64,000 bases of DNA from an uncultured Pseudomonadota bacterium. Lineage in GTDB: Bacteria > Myxococcota_A > UBA796 > CAJQPC01. The notes beneath the pieces are model-generated. The model did no database searches. It saw only the letters and a program-made list of their open reading frames with translations, and was not told the origin of the DNA. The stretch is taken from NCBI GenBank assembly GCA_913060515.1, contig CAJXRZ010000004.1:1-64000 (forward strand), written 5' to 3'. Within the stretch, counting starts at the first letter, position 1; each line of letters starts with the position of its first letter. Of the stretch, positions 18,171 through 26,768 are shown in pieces. The translations under genes and the position numbers were made by a program.

Positions 18171-20097
18171 CCACCTGGCCGGCGCCGTTGTCCCACTCGT
18201 AGCGCAGCTCGTAGCCCACGAAGTAGCGCTCTCCGATGTACCAACGCAGGTTGCCGCCGCCGCCAAAGACGGGCCGCAGCGGGTTGGCGTTGTCGGTGCC
18301 CAGATCCAAGCGCATGCCGCTGGCGATGAACAGGCCAGGGCGCAGGCGCTCCCACTCTTTGGCGACCATGACTCGGCCGCCAAGGCTCGCTGTGCCGCTG
18401 TCGCTGACATCCGAGCGTGTCCAGCCTGCCCGGTCAATGCCGATGGAGAAGCCATCCACCAGGACCCAGTCAGCGGAGAAGCCCGCCGTCAGGGGTTGGG
18501 TGGCCGTGCCGGACCAGGCCGACTCGGTGGCCAGGGCCACGCCGCGGATCGGGCGCTCCTGCATGCCGCGGCCGCCGGCTTGGTGAGAGAAGGCCCGGCT
18601 GATGCTCATGCCCCACACCGCCGCACCGATCAGGCTCGCAGGCGTGGCCCCTGTCACGCTGCCAGTAAAGAAGGGGCCGTCTGCCTGGGAGAAGGCCCAG
18701 GAGCTGCCGATCAAGGCGGAGGTGGCCACAAAGTAGCCGGCGCCGCGTAGGTACTGGCCGTTGTAGAACTGGCCGCCGCCCGAGAGCAGCGCAGAGGCGC
18801 CGGCTGCCACGCGGGGGTCGTGGCGCCAGTCCATCTCTTTGGCCACGTCCACGGCGTTGTTGCCCACCTCGGCCATGACCGGGGCCCGGGTCTCCACAGC
18901 GTCCTGGACCGGACCAAAGTAGCGGATGGTGTGGGCGGGTAGCTCTGCGCTCTCAGCGGCGGTCCCTGGCAGGTCGTCTGCGATTGGAGACCACGCCACG
19001 GCATCTGGCGGCGCTGCCCTTTCCAGGCTGTCATCGCCCTTGGCTGTGGCCAGCTCCTGAGTGGCGCTGCCCCAGCGTTCATCCACCACAAAGCGGCTCT
19101 CTTCTCCCAGGTGGAGACGCAGCTCGTAGAGCTCTCCATCCTGGCGCCGACGCAGGATGTAGTCCCCGGCCGGCAGGGCCAGAGTGAGGGGCTCATCCGA
19201 GGCCTTTGTCAGCTCGGCCACGAAGGCGCCGCCTTCCCCATTGCGCGCTTTGTCCTCGACGATGAGGATCCGCCCCCCAAAGCCTGGGGCCAAGACCAGC
19301 TGTGAGCTGGCGTCCGAGAGGTGCGTGAGACGCAGATCCCCACTCCCAGAGAGCTTGTAGTCGTACATGGGGGTCTGAGGGCCGGCGAAGGTGCGCTGGG
19401 TCTGCTCCACCGTGTGGGTATAGGCGTAGCTGTAGGCCTCGCTCAGGGTGACCACGCCATCGCCAGTGTCCGCCGCGCCCCGCAGGCCAGAGACCAAGTG
19501 GTGGGTGAAGAAGCTGCCCTGGATGCGGTCGCTCTCTTGGGCGCGCTCGTCTTGGCTGGAGGCGGTGATCCAGACCTCGCCAGAGCTGGCCAGCTCGGTT
19601 CCCAGGAAGGGGTCGACCATCGCGGCCCCTTTGATCTGCGTGATGGCGCCGGAGCGGCAGGCATCCAGGATGCCCAGGGTGAGCTCGGCTTCGACCGCGG
19701 TGATCTCTTCCTTGAGCTGGGCGAAGGAGAAGCCCTCATCCCCCAGCCGCAAACCGGAGGCGTCGGCGTGGCCGGAGTAGTAGAAGAGGAAGAGGTCCTC
19801 TTCGGCGGAGCTTGTGGCCTGAGCCTGCTCCAGCGCGCTCTCCAGTTCGGCGCGGGTCGGGTCCACCAAGACCACGATGTCCTCGGGCTCGAAGCCGCCC
19901 AGGTCCTCCAGGGTCTGCGCCATGCTGCGGGCATCGCGCTCGGAGTACTGCAGGCGCTCCAGATCCAGCCCCCCGTCCGTGGCCGCTACGAGCAGGGCGT
20001 GGCGAGAGACGGCGGCTTGGGCGGCTGCAGGGCAGAGCGCGCAGAGCCCCAAGGTCAGAGACCCCAGGGCACAAGAGAGCAGCGCGCGTGTGCTCAC
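18133..20097 (-). CDS. Exported caspase-family protein with C-terminal beta-rich domain
   Basis: The 654-residue protein has a Sec signal peptide (residues 1-~29), then a peptidase C14 caspase-like domain (~31-255). The catalytic dyad is intact: His110 in YYSGHAD and Cys147 in LDACRSG. GDGVVTLSEAYSYAY follows, as in many bacterial caspase homologues. After ~430 comes GAGQ/YNGQYLRGAGYF-like sequence and an amphipathic beta-strand region resembling an outer-membrane barrel domain. It would act in the periplasm or at the outer membrane. GTG 20097 overlaps the stop of its paralogue by 4 bases (GTGA). It ends the sigma/anti-sigma/caspase operon; the target substrate is unknown. Confidence 0.88.
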   Translation of the reverse strand: MSTRALLSCALGSLTLGLCALCPAAAQAAVSRHALLVAATDGGLDLERLQYSERDARSMAQTLEDLGGFEPEDIVVLVDPTRAELESALEQAQATSSAEEDLFLFYYSGHADASGLRLGDEGFSFAQLKEEITAVEAELTLGILDACRSGAITQIKGAAMVDPFLGTELASSGEVWITASSQDERAQESDRIQGSFFTHHLVSGLRGAADTGDGVVTLSEAYSYAYTHTVEQTQRTFAGPQTPMYDYKLSGSGDLRLTHLSDASSQLVLAPGFGGRILIVEDKARNGEGGAFVAELTKASDEPLTLALPAGDYILRRRQDGELYELRLHLGEESRFVVDERWGSATQELATAKGDDSLERAAPPDAVAWSPIADDLPGTAAESAELPAHTIRYFGPVQDAVETRAPVMAEVGNNAVDVAKEMDWRHDPRVAAGASALLSGGGQFYNGQYLRGAGYFVATSALIGSSWAFSQADGPFFTGSVTGATPASLIGAAVWGMSISRAFSHQAGGRGMQERPIRGVALATESAWSGTATQPLTAGFSADWVLVDGFSIGIDRAGWTRSDVSDSGTASLGGRVMVAKEWERLRPGLFIASGMRLDLGTDNANPLRPVFGGGGNLRWYIGERYFVGYELRYEWDNGAGQVVNAGALGVHLGG

Positions 20098-21521
20098 TCG
20101 GCTGGGCCTTCAGCGTCATTGGGGGCGGGCTCAGGGACCCGCTCTCCCTTTACGGCCAGGACATCGGCGCTGGCCCGAAGCTCTTCTCTGATCTGCCGGC
20201 GGTGTGCGTTGAGGCTGCGTACCGTCGCGACCTCGCCCAGTGCGTCGTACTCGGCACGAACCACGTCCATGCGCTCGGCCACCGCGGCTCGGGCCGCCTC
20301 GTTGTGGTCGCGCTGCTGCTCGGCCCACTCAAAGAAGCTCAGGCGCTGCTCGCTGCGTTTGACCAGGAAGTCGTCCAGCTTCTCGCCGGGGGTCATTGGG
20401 GCGACCACCTCGACGCTCTCCTGCCAGCCCACCATGGCCCCGACGGGAATGGTGTCGTCCACGATGGTGCCCTTGGCCGAGGCGACCTCGAGCACGCCTT
20501 GTCCCCAGCGGTCATCGATGCGGAAGTCCAGGTTCCCGCTGAGCTTCAGCTCCATCTCGTAGATCAGGTCGCCGTCTCGGCGGCGAAGCAGGTAGCGCCC
20601 TGGGGGCAGGGCCAGAACCATCTGCTCGTCGTGCACCTTGTGCAGCTCGGCGACCAGCTGGTTGGAGGGGCGGGCCAGGATGAGGATGTGCCCACCAAAG
20701 CCGGGCTTCATGGTGACCCGGGCGTCGTTGTGGGTCAGGCGGGTGAGGGGCAGGTCGCCTTGGCCGGAGAGCTGGTAGTTGTACTCGGGGTGTTGGGTGC
20801 CGGCCAGAGTGCCGTCCGTGCTCGTCACAGTGCTCTCGTAGGCGTAGCTGTAGGCCTCGCTCAGGGAGACCACGCCGTCCCCGTCATCGGCGGCGCCGCG
20901 CAGGCCGGTGATCAGGTGGTGGGTGAAGAAGCTTCCCCCCAGACGGTCGCTCTCCTGCGCGCGCTCATCGGCGCTGGAGGCGGTGATCCACACTTCCCCG
21001 GTCGAGGTCAGTGTGTTGCCCAAGAAGGGGTCCACGACCTTGGCGCCCTTGGTCTTGGTGATGGCGCCAGATTGGCAGGCGTCCAACACGCCCAAGCGCA
21101 CCTCGGCGTCCACCCGCTCAATGTCATCGCGCAGGGTCTCAAAGCGGTACTGGCCCTGACCCAGGCGCAGGCCGGCTGCGTCTGCGTGGCCCGAGTAGTA
21201 GAAGAAGAAGAGCTCCTCGTCCTCGTTGCCAGAGGCCTCGGCGAAGGCGTCCAGCCACTGGGAGAGCTCGCCGACGCTGGGCGACTCCAGGACCACCACG
21301 TCCTCACTCGCAAAACCGCCCAAGTCGATGAGGGTGCGGGCCATCTTGCGGGCGTCGGCCTCGGCGTACTGAAGGGGTTCCAGGTCCAGTCCGCCGTCGT
21401 TGTGTCCGACGATCAGAGCGCGGCGAACCACCTCCGCTTGCGCTGGGGTTGACGCCAGCGCGGCGAGGGTGGTGCCCAGGGCCAAAAGGGCGCCGAAGGC
21501 GGCGCGGATTGTGCGCGACAT
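20094..21521 (-). CDS. Exported caspase-family protein with C-terminal helical tail
   Basis: From ATG 21521 the protein is 475 residues: Sec signal (cleavage near AQA-EV), caspase-like domain ~32-260 with His112 in YYSGHAD and Cys149 in LDACQSG, a PEGA-like beta segment (GRYLLRRRDGD), and a charged helical, probably coiled-coil tail (~370-460). It is a clear paralogue of the downstream protein through the caspase domain but lacks its barrel-like C-terminus. AAGGAG sits 5 bases before ATG 21521; a GTG at 21527 overlaps the anti-sigma stop (GTGA) but has no ribosome-site spacing. It is presumably translationally coupled to the anti-sigma gene. Confidence 0.87.
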   Translation of the reverse strand: MSRTIRAAFGALLALGTTLAALASTPAQAEVVRRALIVGHNDGGLDLEPLQYAEADARKMARTLIDLGGFASEDVVVLESPSVGELSQWLDAFAEASGNEDEELFFFYYSGHADAAGLRLGQGQYRFETLRDDIERVDAEVRLGVLDACQSGAITKTKGAKVVDPFLGNTLTSTGEVWITASSADERAQESDRLGGSFFTHHLITGLRGAADDGDGVVSLSEAYSYAYESTVTSTDGTLAGTQHPEYNYQLSGQGDLPLTRLTHNDARVTMKPGFGGHILILARPSNQLVAELHKVHDEQMVLALPPGRYLLRRRDGDLIYEMELKLSGNLDFRIDDRWGQGVLEVASAKGTIVDDTIPVGAMVGWQESVEVVAPMTPGEKLDDFLVKRSEQRLSFFEWAEQQRDHNEAARAAVAERMDVVRAEYDALGEVATVRSLNAHRRQIREELRASADVLAVKGERVPEPAPNDAEGPAE

Positions 21522-21523
21522 GC

Positions 21524-22222
21524 TCACTCCTTCTGGAATCGAATAGACCGCAAAACCGCACCATCTGGTGCAACTTCCCGGCGGATCGCCTCACGAACTG
21601 TACTCTCCGTGGGTGCGTTCTGCGTGAAGAGCGCGTAGAAGCGCTGCTCTCCGGGGGTTTGGTCCATCTGCAAGGCAAAGGGTGCCCGGTGGATCTGCAT
21701 GTCCTCGCCGGCCTCGACGGTGCCGTAGATCTCGATGAGGCCTGCGCCGTCCACGCCGCCGAAGCTCACGTAGGGCCGGTCCAGAGTGCTGAACTTGAGC
21801 TGCAGCACGTCACCGGGGGAGATGGGGTCGTCCGGGTCCAGGAGAACCGGACCGTCTTGGGTGTCCAGCCAGGCCTCGAGCAAGATGTGCTTGCCCTTGG
21901 TGCGCTCCATAGGGACCAGCTCATCGGGGGCCGTTGTTGGGCCATTGAAGAGGATGGGGAAGCCCACCAAGAGCATCGCTGCGATGGCCAACAGGGCCCA
22001 GCGCCAGCTCTTGTTGTCATTGGCGGGTGCGTCCAAGGCGGCCTCGCGAATGGCCTGGGGCACGGGCTGCAGCACAAAGGCCGAGCGGTTGGACTCCTGA
22101 GCCTGGAGGCGCGAAGCGCAGCGCTCGCAGTCCTGCAGGTGGGTCCGGGCTTGGGCCTCCTGCTCAGGGTCCAGCTCGCCGTAGCGGAGCTGATTGAGCA
22201 GCAATGTAGAGAGGTGCGACAT
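21524..22222 (-). CDS. Transmembrane anti-sigma factor with zinc-finger and DUF4384-like domain
   Basis: In this 232-residue protein the N-terminal ~50 residues carry the zf-HC2 pattern (a His followed by CERC) typical of ECF anti-sigma factors. A membrane helix lies at ~74-92 and the periplasmic C-terminus (SPGDVLQLKFSTLDRPYVSF onward) resembles DUF4384, a module often found with bacterial caspases and kinases. The predicted role is to hold the adjacent sigma factor at the membrane until a periplasmic signal arrives. It lies 9 bases after the sigma gene and overlaps the caspase start. Confidence 0.8.
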   Translation of the reverse strand: MSHLSTLLLNQLRYGELDPEQEAQARTHLQDCERCASRLQAQESNRSAFVLQPVPQAIREAALDAPANDNKSWRWALLAIAAMLLVGFPILFNGPTTAPDELVPMERTKGKHILLEAWLDTQDGPVLLDPDDPISPGDVLQLKFSTLDRPYVSFGGVDGAGLIEIYGTVEAGEDMQIHRAPFALQMDQTPGEQRFYALFTQNAPTESTVREAIRREVAPDGAVLRSIRFQKE

Positions 22223-22231
22223 GGGGGGCTC

Positions 22232-22756
22232 TCAGTCCTGAGTCGGCGGTCCGCCAAGCTCGAGGAGCCAGGCGGGTGGGTTCTTGGCCAATCGGGCCTT
22301 GAAAGTGGCGATGCGCTTTCGGATGGCGGCAGCGGAGAGATCCAGCATCACGCCAATCTCCTTGTGGGTCATGCCGTCCACGTAGTGGTAGAGCACGCAG
22401 GCTTGGGTGCGCTCGTCGGCCTCGTCCAGCAGGTGCTTGACCAGGTCACGCAGATCCGTGCCGCTGAGCACGGTGTCCTCGACTGCGATGGGCAGCTCTT
22501 CTTCCTGCAGGTCTTCGCGACGGCGGCCGCGGCTGCGGAGGCGATTGAGGCAGGTGGTCGTCGTCACGCGAAAGAGCCAGGTCGAGGGCTTGGCCTCGCC
22601 GCGAAAAGAGTCGCGGTAGCGGTGTGCCTTGAGGAAGATCTCTTGGCAGGCGTCTTGAGCGTCCGCTTCGTTGGAGAGCAAGCTCCTGCAGCGGCCCAAG
22701 ACCATGTCCCCGTAGCGTCGGTACAGGGTCTCAACATCCAGATCCACGCGAGTCAC
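22232..22756 (-). CDS. ECF-type sigma-70 family RNA polymerase sigma factor
   Basis: From GTG 22756 the 174-residue protein begins just before region 2 (LYRRYGDMVLGRCRSLLSN...DAQDACQEIFLKAHRYRDSFRG) and ends with region 4 (DGMTHKEIGVMLDLSAAAIRKRIATFKARL), the full ECF layout. The ORF could extend to GTG 22885, but the extra 43 residues are low-complexity and their DNA forms hairpins. Neither start has a convincing ribosome site. It is paired with the anti-sigma gene 9 bases downstream, so it likely drives its own operon including the caspases. Confidence 0.88.
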   Translation of the reverse strand: MTRVDLDVETLYRRYGDMVLGRCRSLLSNEADAQDACQEIFLKAHRYRDSFRGEAKPSTWLFRVTTTTCLNRLRSRGRRREDLQEEELPIAVEDTVLSGTDLRDLVKHLLDEADERTQACVLYHYVDGMTHKEIGVMLDLSAAAIRKRIATFKARLAKNPPAWLLELGGPPTQD

Positions 22757-22791
22757 CGTGCGCTGTGTGGACTGGGCCCTAACCCGGGGAG

Positions 22792-22856
22792 CCACCGAGG
22801 TGGTGGACTCCTGGGAAAGGGGGTCCTGCGCAGAGGACAGGGTCCCCTGTGCAGGG
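22792..22856 (-). other. Cluster of three small hairpins before the sigma gene
   Basis: Three perfect stems lie in the 119 bases between the lipoprotein stop (22876) and the preferred sigma start (22756): CCACC-GA-GGTGG (22792-22803), GTCCT-N6-AGGAC (22823-22838) and CCCTG-TG-CAGGG (22845-22856). They may attenuate or terminate transcription from the lipoprotein gene, or control sigma translation. No U-tract follows. Confidence 0.35.
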
Positions 22857-22875
22857 TGTATGGCGGAGCCAGCGC

Positions 22876-23388
22876 TCACTCGCACTCGCCGTCGTCAGAG
22901 CCGCCGTCGGTCCAGTCGCTGCCGCTGTTGCCAGAGCCGGCTGGGAAGATCTCGAAGGCCGCGGGGAGCAGCTCGGCGTCGCCGTTGGGCAGCTCGAGTA
23001 CCAGGTCCACAGGGCCCAGTGCGGCGTCCTCCGCGATGGTGAGAATGGTGGTGATTTGGCCGGCTTCGTTGACCGAAGCGAGCACGTCAACGGGACCGTA
23101 GAAGACCAAGGTGGCCTCGCTCAGGTCCAGCTCACCGCCATCCAGGGTGAGGATGCCGGGGATGGTCTCGCCTTGCTCGGCGTGACCGGGAGCGAAGCTG
23201 AGCTCGATTGGAGCGACCTCGTCCTCCTCGCAGTCTTCACCGTCCAGGCAGTCCTCGCCGATGTCGAACTCGTCCAACTCGCAGCCTTCTTCCCAGTCTT
23301 CCGTGCCGCAGTCTTCGTAGTAGACGCAGCCGGCGCTCATCGAAAGCAGTGCAACGAGGGGTAGTGTCAGTGCGATGGTCTTGTTCAT
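22876..23388 (-). CDS. Acidic, Cys-rich lipoprotein with Ig-like (IPT/TIG-type) domain
   Basis: The 170-residue protein has a conventional lipoprotein signal from ATG 23388 (GGAGA 7 bases upstream; lipobox SAGC). Next comes a very acidic stretch with about seven Cys (residues ~20-55), then about 85 residues with the strand pattern of an IPT/TIG Ig-like domain, then a Gly/Ser/Asp tail ending GECE. The function is unknown. It lies directly upstream of the sigma/anti-sigma/caspase genes on the same strand, so it may be the first gene of that operon. Confidence 0.7.
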   Translation of the reverse strand: MNKTIALTLPLVALLSMSAGCVYYEDCGTEDWEEGCELDEFDIGEDCLDGEDCEEDEVAPIELSFAPGHAEQGETIPGILTLDGGELDLSEATLVFYGPVDVLASVNEAGQITTILTIAEDAALGPVDLVLELPNGDAELLPAAFEIFPAGSGNSGSDWTDGGSDDGECE

Positions 23389-23520
23389 GGTGCTGTCTCC
23401 TTGGGGTGGGCCGACGTGGAACGGGTTCTTGTCGGTCACATCTATGGACACCACGCCGCTGGATGGGCGTTACCCCTCAATCAGAATAAGACTCAGATAC
23501 ACAACCCAAAGAAGAGAAAG

Positions 23521-24333
23521 ATGCACGAAAAAGCATACAAGAACCTGGATTTCCTCAACTCGCCAGCAGCGCGACTCATCAGGATCCAGTGCGAATACAG
23601 TGAGCCCCAGGACCGGTTCAGCCGCCTGGGCGTCGAAGACACCATCGTTATGTACGGCTCGGCGCGCACCCTGAGCACCCAGGTCGCTGCCCTACGCCAC
23701 AAGGACGCCGTGGCCGCTCTGGCCAAGGCCACAAAGGCCAACAAGGCCGAGCTCGAAGCTGAGCTGAAGATCGCCGAAGGCAAGATGGCGAACAGCCGCT
23801 ACTACGACGAGACCCGCGAGCTGGCCCAGCGCCTGACCCGCTGGGGCATGACCAAGCCTGGTGGCCGCGAGTACCTCATCTGCACCGGCGGTGGCCCGGG
23901 CATCATGGAGGCCGGAAACCGTGGCGCCAGCGACGTAGAAGGGGGCCGCTCCGTCGGTCTGGGCATCAGCTTGCCCTTCGAGGAGCGCCTGAACCAGTAC
24001 GTCACCAAGGAGCTGGGCTTCGTCTTCCATTACTTCTTCATGCGCAAGTACTGGTTCATGTACCTGGCGAAAGCCATGATCGTGCTCCCTGGCGGCTTTG
24101 GCACCATGGACGAGCTCTTTGAGCTCTTGACTCTGCGCCAGACGGGCAAGGTCACCAAGGAACTGCCCATCGTGCTCTACGGAAAGGCCTACTGGGACAA
24201 GGTGCTCAACCTCCAGGCCATGGTCGACTACGGAACCATCGCTGCGGACGACATGGGCATGTTCTTCACCACCGACTCGGTGGACGAGGCCTTTGACTTC
24301 GTGACCAAGGGCTTGCGCAAGACCTGGGGCTGA
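23521..24333 (+). CDS. LOG-family protein (phosphoribohydrolase-like)
   Basis: From ATG 23521 (AAGAAGAG upstream) the 270-residue protein carries the LOG family signatures: MYGSARTLS at the N-terminal strand, CTGGGPGIMEAGNRGA, and PGGFGTMDELFE. Characterised members cleave nucleoside 5'-monophosphates, including cytokinin ribotides, to base and ribose 5-phosphate. There is a lysine/alanine/glutamate-rich helical insertion (~60-95) after the first motif that the short LOG proteins lack. It is a stand-alone gene, with 66 bases before the metal-uptake operon. Confidence 0.82.
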   Translation: MHEKAYKNLDFLNSPAARLIRIQCEYSEPQDRFSRLGVEDTIVMYGSARTLSTQVAALRHKDAVAALAKATKANKAELEAELKIAEGKMANSRYYDETRELAQRLTRWGMTKPGGREYLICTGGGPGIMEAGNRGASDVEGGRSVGLGISLPFEERLNQYVTKELGFVFHYFFMRKYWFMYLAKAMIVLPGGFGTMDELFELLTLRQTGKVTKELPIVLYGKAYWDKVLNLQAMVDYGTIAADDMGMFFTTDSVDEAFDFVTKGLRKTWG

Positions 24334-24352
24334 TCGCTTCTGGGAATCATCA

Positions 24353-24371
24353 ATAGCAATTGAGTTGCGAT
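24353..24371. promoter_or_regulatory. Fur/Zur-type operator candidate over the receptor promoter
   Basis: This is a 19-bp imperfect dyad AT-n-GCAA-n-T-n-A-n-TTGC-n-AT (GCAA at 24356-24359, TTGC at 24365-24368), the size and centre of Fur-family boxes. Its right arm overlaps the proposed -35 (24365-24370). A Fur/Zur-type gene is third in the operon, so autoregulation by metal is likely. Confidence 0.6.
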
Positions 24372-24393
24372 AACCACTGATGGGCGCTACGGT
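24365..24393 (+). promoter_or_regulatory. Promoter of the metal-uptake operon
   Basis: TTGCGA (24365-24370), a 17-base spacer, TACGGT (24388-24393), then 6 bases to GTG 24400 with no Shine-Dalgarno. The geometry predicts a leaderless mRNA whose -35 is covered by the dyad. Confidence 0.5.
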
Positions 24394-24399
24394 GCCGAC

Positions 24400-26757
24400 G
24401 TGTTCTCGCTCTTGCTCATCGCTGCTGCCCCGCTCCAGGGCGACCACCCACCTCATCTGGTGGAGCAGGTCACCCTGGAGTACCCAGCCCAAGCGGAAGG
24501 GCTGCATGGGGATGTGGTGGTCTTGGTGCAGGTGGATGACACCGGCGCCGTGGTCTCAGTAGAGGTGCTTCTAGGCGCTGAGCCCTTTCACCAGGCTGCG
24601 CTCAACGCCGCGAAGGGGCTGGTCTTTGAGCCGGCGTTGCGCGATGGGGTTCCCGTTGCGGGCAGCACCGAGGTGCGCTTCCATTTTGAGCCGCCCAGCT
24701 CCGCGAACGAGGCCACCATGCGCCTGGTCGTGCACAGCAGCGGCGGCGATGAAGAGGCGCCACGGGTGCAGACCACCCTTGGGCGGGACCGCTTGGATCA
24801 GCACGCGGGTCAAGACCTGGCCAGCAGCTTGGAAGAGGATGTGCCGGGGTTGATCGTGGCCTCGGGTACAGCCGCCAGCTCCAAGCCCATTCTGCGGGGC
24901 CAGACAGAACGACGCTTGGTCGTCCTGCATGACGGCGTGCGGCATGCCTCCCAGAGTTGGGGGCCCGACCACGGCACGGAGATCAACCCCTTTACCGCGG
25001 GGGAGGTCCGGGTCGTTCGAGGAGCCGCCTCAGCCCGATACGGCGCCGACGCGGTGGGCGGGGTCATCGTCGTGGCGCCTCCTGCAATGCGGTCCGCGCC
25101 GGGGGTGGGTGGGCGCTTGGCCGGCGGCTTTGTCAGCAATGGCTTGCGCCCTAGTCTGGCCTTGACCTTGGATGCAGTCCCAGAGGGCGCGCCGAAGTTG
25201 AGCTTCCGGGCACACGGGGACGTGTCCAGGGGACAGGATCTGAGCACCCCCGACTACGTGTTGGCGAACACCGCATCCCGTCAGCAGAATTGGGCGCTGT
25301 CCAGTCGAGCCTTGGTGCCAGGGGGCACGCTGCGGGCAAGCTGGAACCACTACAGCCTGCAGGCCGGCGTCTTTGCGGGCATGCAGAGTGCGAGCAGCCA
25401 GGACTTCGAGCAGCTCTTGGCTCTGGAGCAGCCCCCTGGCGCCGAGGACTGGGAGGCGGGCTGGGCCATCAACCGGGCCTACCAGGATGTGCGCCATGAC
25501 CTCTGGACGCTTCATGGCGAGCGAGAAGGGGACTGGGGAGAGCTGACGGCGGTCTATGCCTTCCAACGCAACCGTCGTCAGGAGTACGAGCGGGCTCGCC
25601 CTGGGGTGACCGGATCCCAGTATGACTTCATCCTTAGGACGCACTCCCTGGACCTGGATCTGGCACACCCCCACCGGGAGCTGGGTGCCTGGGAGCTAGA
25701 GGGCAGCGCTGGGCTACAGGGAGGCTTTCAGGAGAACGTCTACCGCGGCCTGACCCTCATTCCGAACTTCCGTTCAGTGAGTGGAGGGGCCTACCTTTCA
25801 GAGCGCCTCTCTCGGCCGCGGGTGGATGTGGATTTGGGGCTCCGCTACGACACCCTCGCCCGCAGCGCATTCTTGGGGGCGGAAGAGGCCGCGCGCTTGG
25901 AGGACCTTCCTTGCGTCACTCAGGGCGACCTGGAGCGCTGTGATGCCCTCTATGGGGCACTCTCGGCCTCTATGGGGGCCTTGATTCACTTGGTCCCTGA
26001 GCACTTGGATGGCCGGGTAGAGCTCTCCAAGAGCACCCGAAACCCCAGCGTGGACGAGCTCTACTTGGCTGGCGTCGCGGCCACTCTGCCGATGTATACC
26101 CAAGGGGACCCCACCCTTGGACCCGAGACCACCTGGGGGCTCTCTACGGTGCTGGCGCTGCGCTCCACCTGGGTTGAGGGCGAAGTGGCCGGCTACGGCA
26201 ATCGCATCCAGGGCTACATTACACAAGTCCAACGCCGGCAGTCTGACGGGGATGCCGCCTACAAGGTGACGACGAAGGGCGCCTGGCCCATTGTGGACTC
26301 CCAAGCCCAGGACGTGCAGTTGCTTGGGATCGAGGGGCAGCTCAAGCTCAACCCCCAAGGATTGGTGGAGTTCGGCCTGAGTGGCTCGGCCATTCGTGCC
26401 CACGATCTGGCTGGCGGCGGGGTGGTCGGCATACCCGCAGACCGCTTGCGTGCTCAAGTCCTCCTGCACCCGCGCCCCCTCTCTTGGGCCCTCGCGCCGG
26501 AGCTCGGGGTGTCACTCCTCGGGGTCGCCCAAGCAAAGGGCGGTGGCTCCTTGGACTGGGCACCGCCACCACCCGCCTACGCCTTGCTCGGCGCGAGCGC
26601 CGCAACCACCCTCGTTCTGGCAGAGCGCGAAGTCCGGCTGGGCTTGGCCGGCCACAACCTCTTGAACCACGGCTACCGGGACTACAACGCGCTCTTGCGG
26701 CCCTACGCCGACCAACCCGGGCGCGCCGTGCGTCTGACTTTTAGTACCCCCCTCTGA
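24400..26757 (+). CDS. TonB-dependent outer-membrane receptor with N-terminal TonB_C domain, ZnuD-like
   Basis: The 785-residue protein has a short signal (MFSLLLIAAAP), a TonB C-terminal-like domain (~20-97, VVVLVQVDDTGAVVSVEVL...FEPALRDGVPV), a plug domain (~105-215, LRGQTERRLVVLHDGVR...VRVVRGAASARYGADAVGG) and a beta-barrel ending in a TFSTPL-type C-terminal strand. It imports a small ligand across the outer membrane using TonB energy. The following His-rich lipoprotein and Fur-family regulator point to a metal, most likely zinc; no His cluster is obvious in the barrel itself. The start is GTG 24400, 6 bases after a -10-like hexamer. Confidence 0.85.
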   Translation: MFSLLLIAAAPLQGDHPPHLVEQVTLEYPAQAEGLHGDVVVLVQVDDTGAVVSVEVLLGAEPFHQAALNAAKGLVFEPALRDGVPVAGSTEVRFHFEPPSSANEATMRLVVHSSGGDEEAPRVQTTLGRDRLDQHAGQDLASSLEEDVPGLIVASGTAASSKPILRGQTERRLVVLHDGVRHASQSWGPDHGTEINPFTAGEVRVVRGAASARYGADAVGGVIVVAPPAMRSAPGVGGRLAGGFVSNGLRPSLALTLDAVPEGAPKLSFRAHGDVSRGQDLSTPDYVLANTASRQQNWALSSRALVPGGTLRASWNHYSLQAGVFAGMQSASSQDFEQLLALEQPPGAEDWEAGWAINRAYQDVRHDLWTLHGEREGDWGELTAVYAFQRNRRQEYERARPGVTGSQYDFILRTHSLDLDLAHPHRELGAWELEGSAGLQGGFQENVYRGLTLIPNFRSVSGGAYLSERLSRPRVDVDLGLRYDTLARSAFLGAEEAARLEDLPCVTQGDLERCDALYGALSASMGALIHLVPEHLDGRVELSKSTRNPSVDELYLAGVAATLPMYTQGDPTLGPETTWGLSTVLALRSTWVEGEVAGYGNRIQGYITQVQRRQSDGDAAYKVTTKGAWPIVDSQAQDVQLLGIEGQLKLNPQGLVEFGLSGSAIRAHDLAGGGVVGIPADRLRAQVLLHPRPLSWALAPELGVSLLGVAQAKGGGSLDWAPPPPAYALLGASAATTLVLAEREVRLGLAGHNLLNHGYRDYNALLRPYADQPGRAVRLTFSTPL

Positions 26758-26768
26758 TTGGAGTTCCT

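Noticed and set aside
19812-21452. 546-codon plus-strand ORF opposite the caspase genes
   Set aside because: The minus strand carries intact caspase motifs and signal peptides; the plus-strand translation is Arg/Ala/Gly-rich without a fold.
21449-23101. 550-codon plus-strand ORF opposite the sigma and anti-sigma genes
   Set aside because: High-GC antisense shadow: no recognisable domain, while the minus strand encodes clear sigma and anti-sigma proteins.
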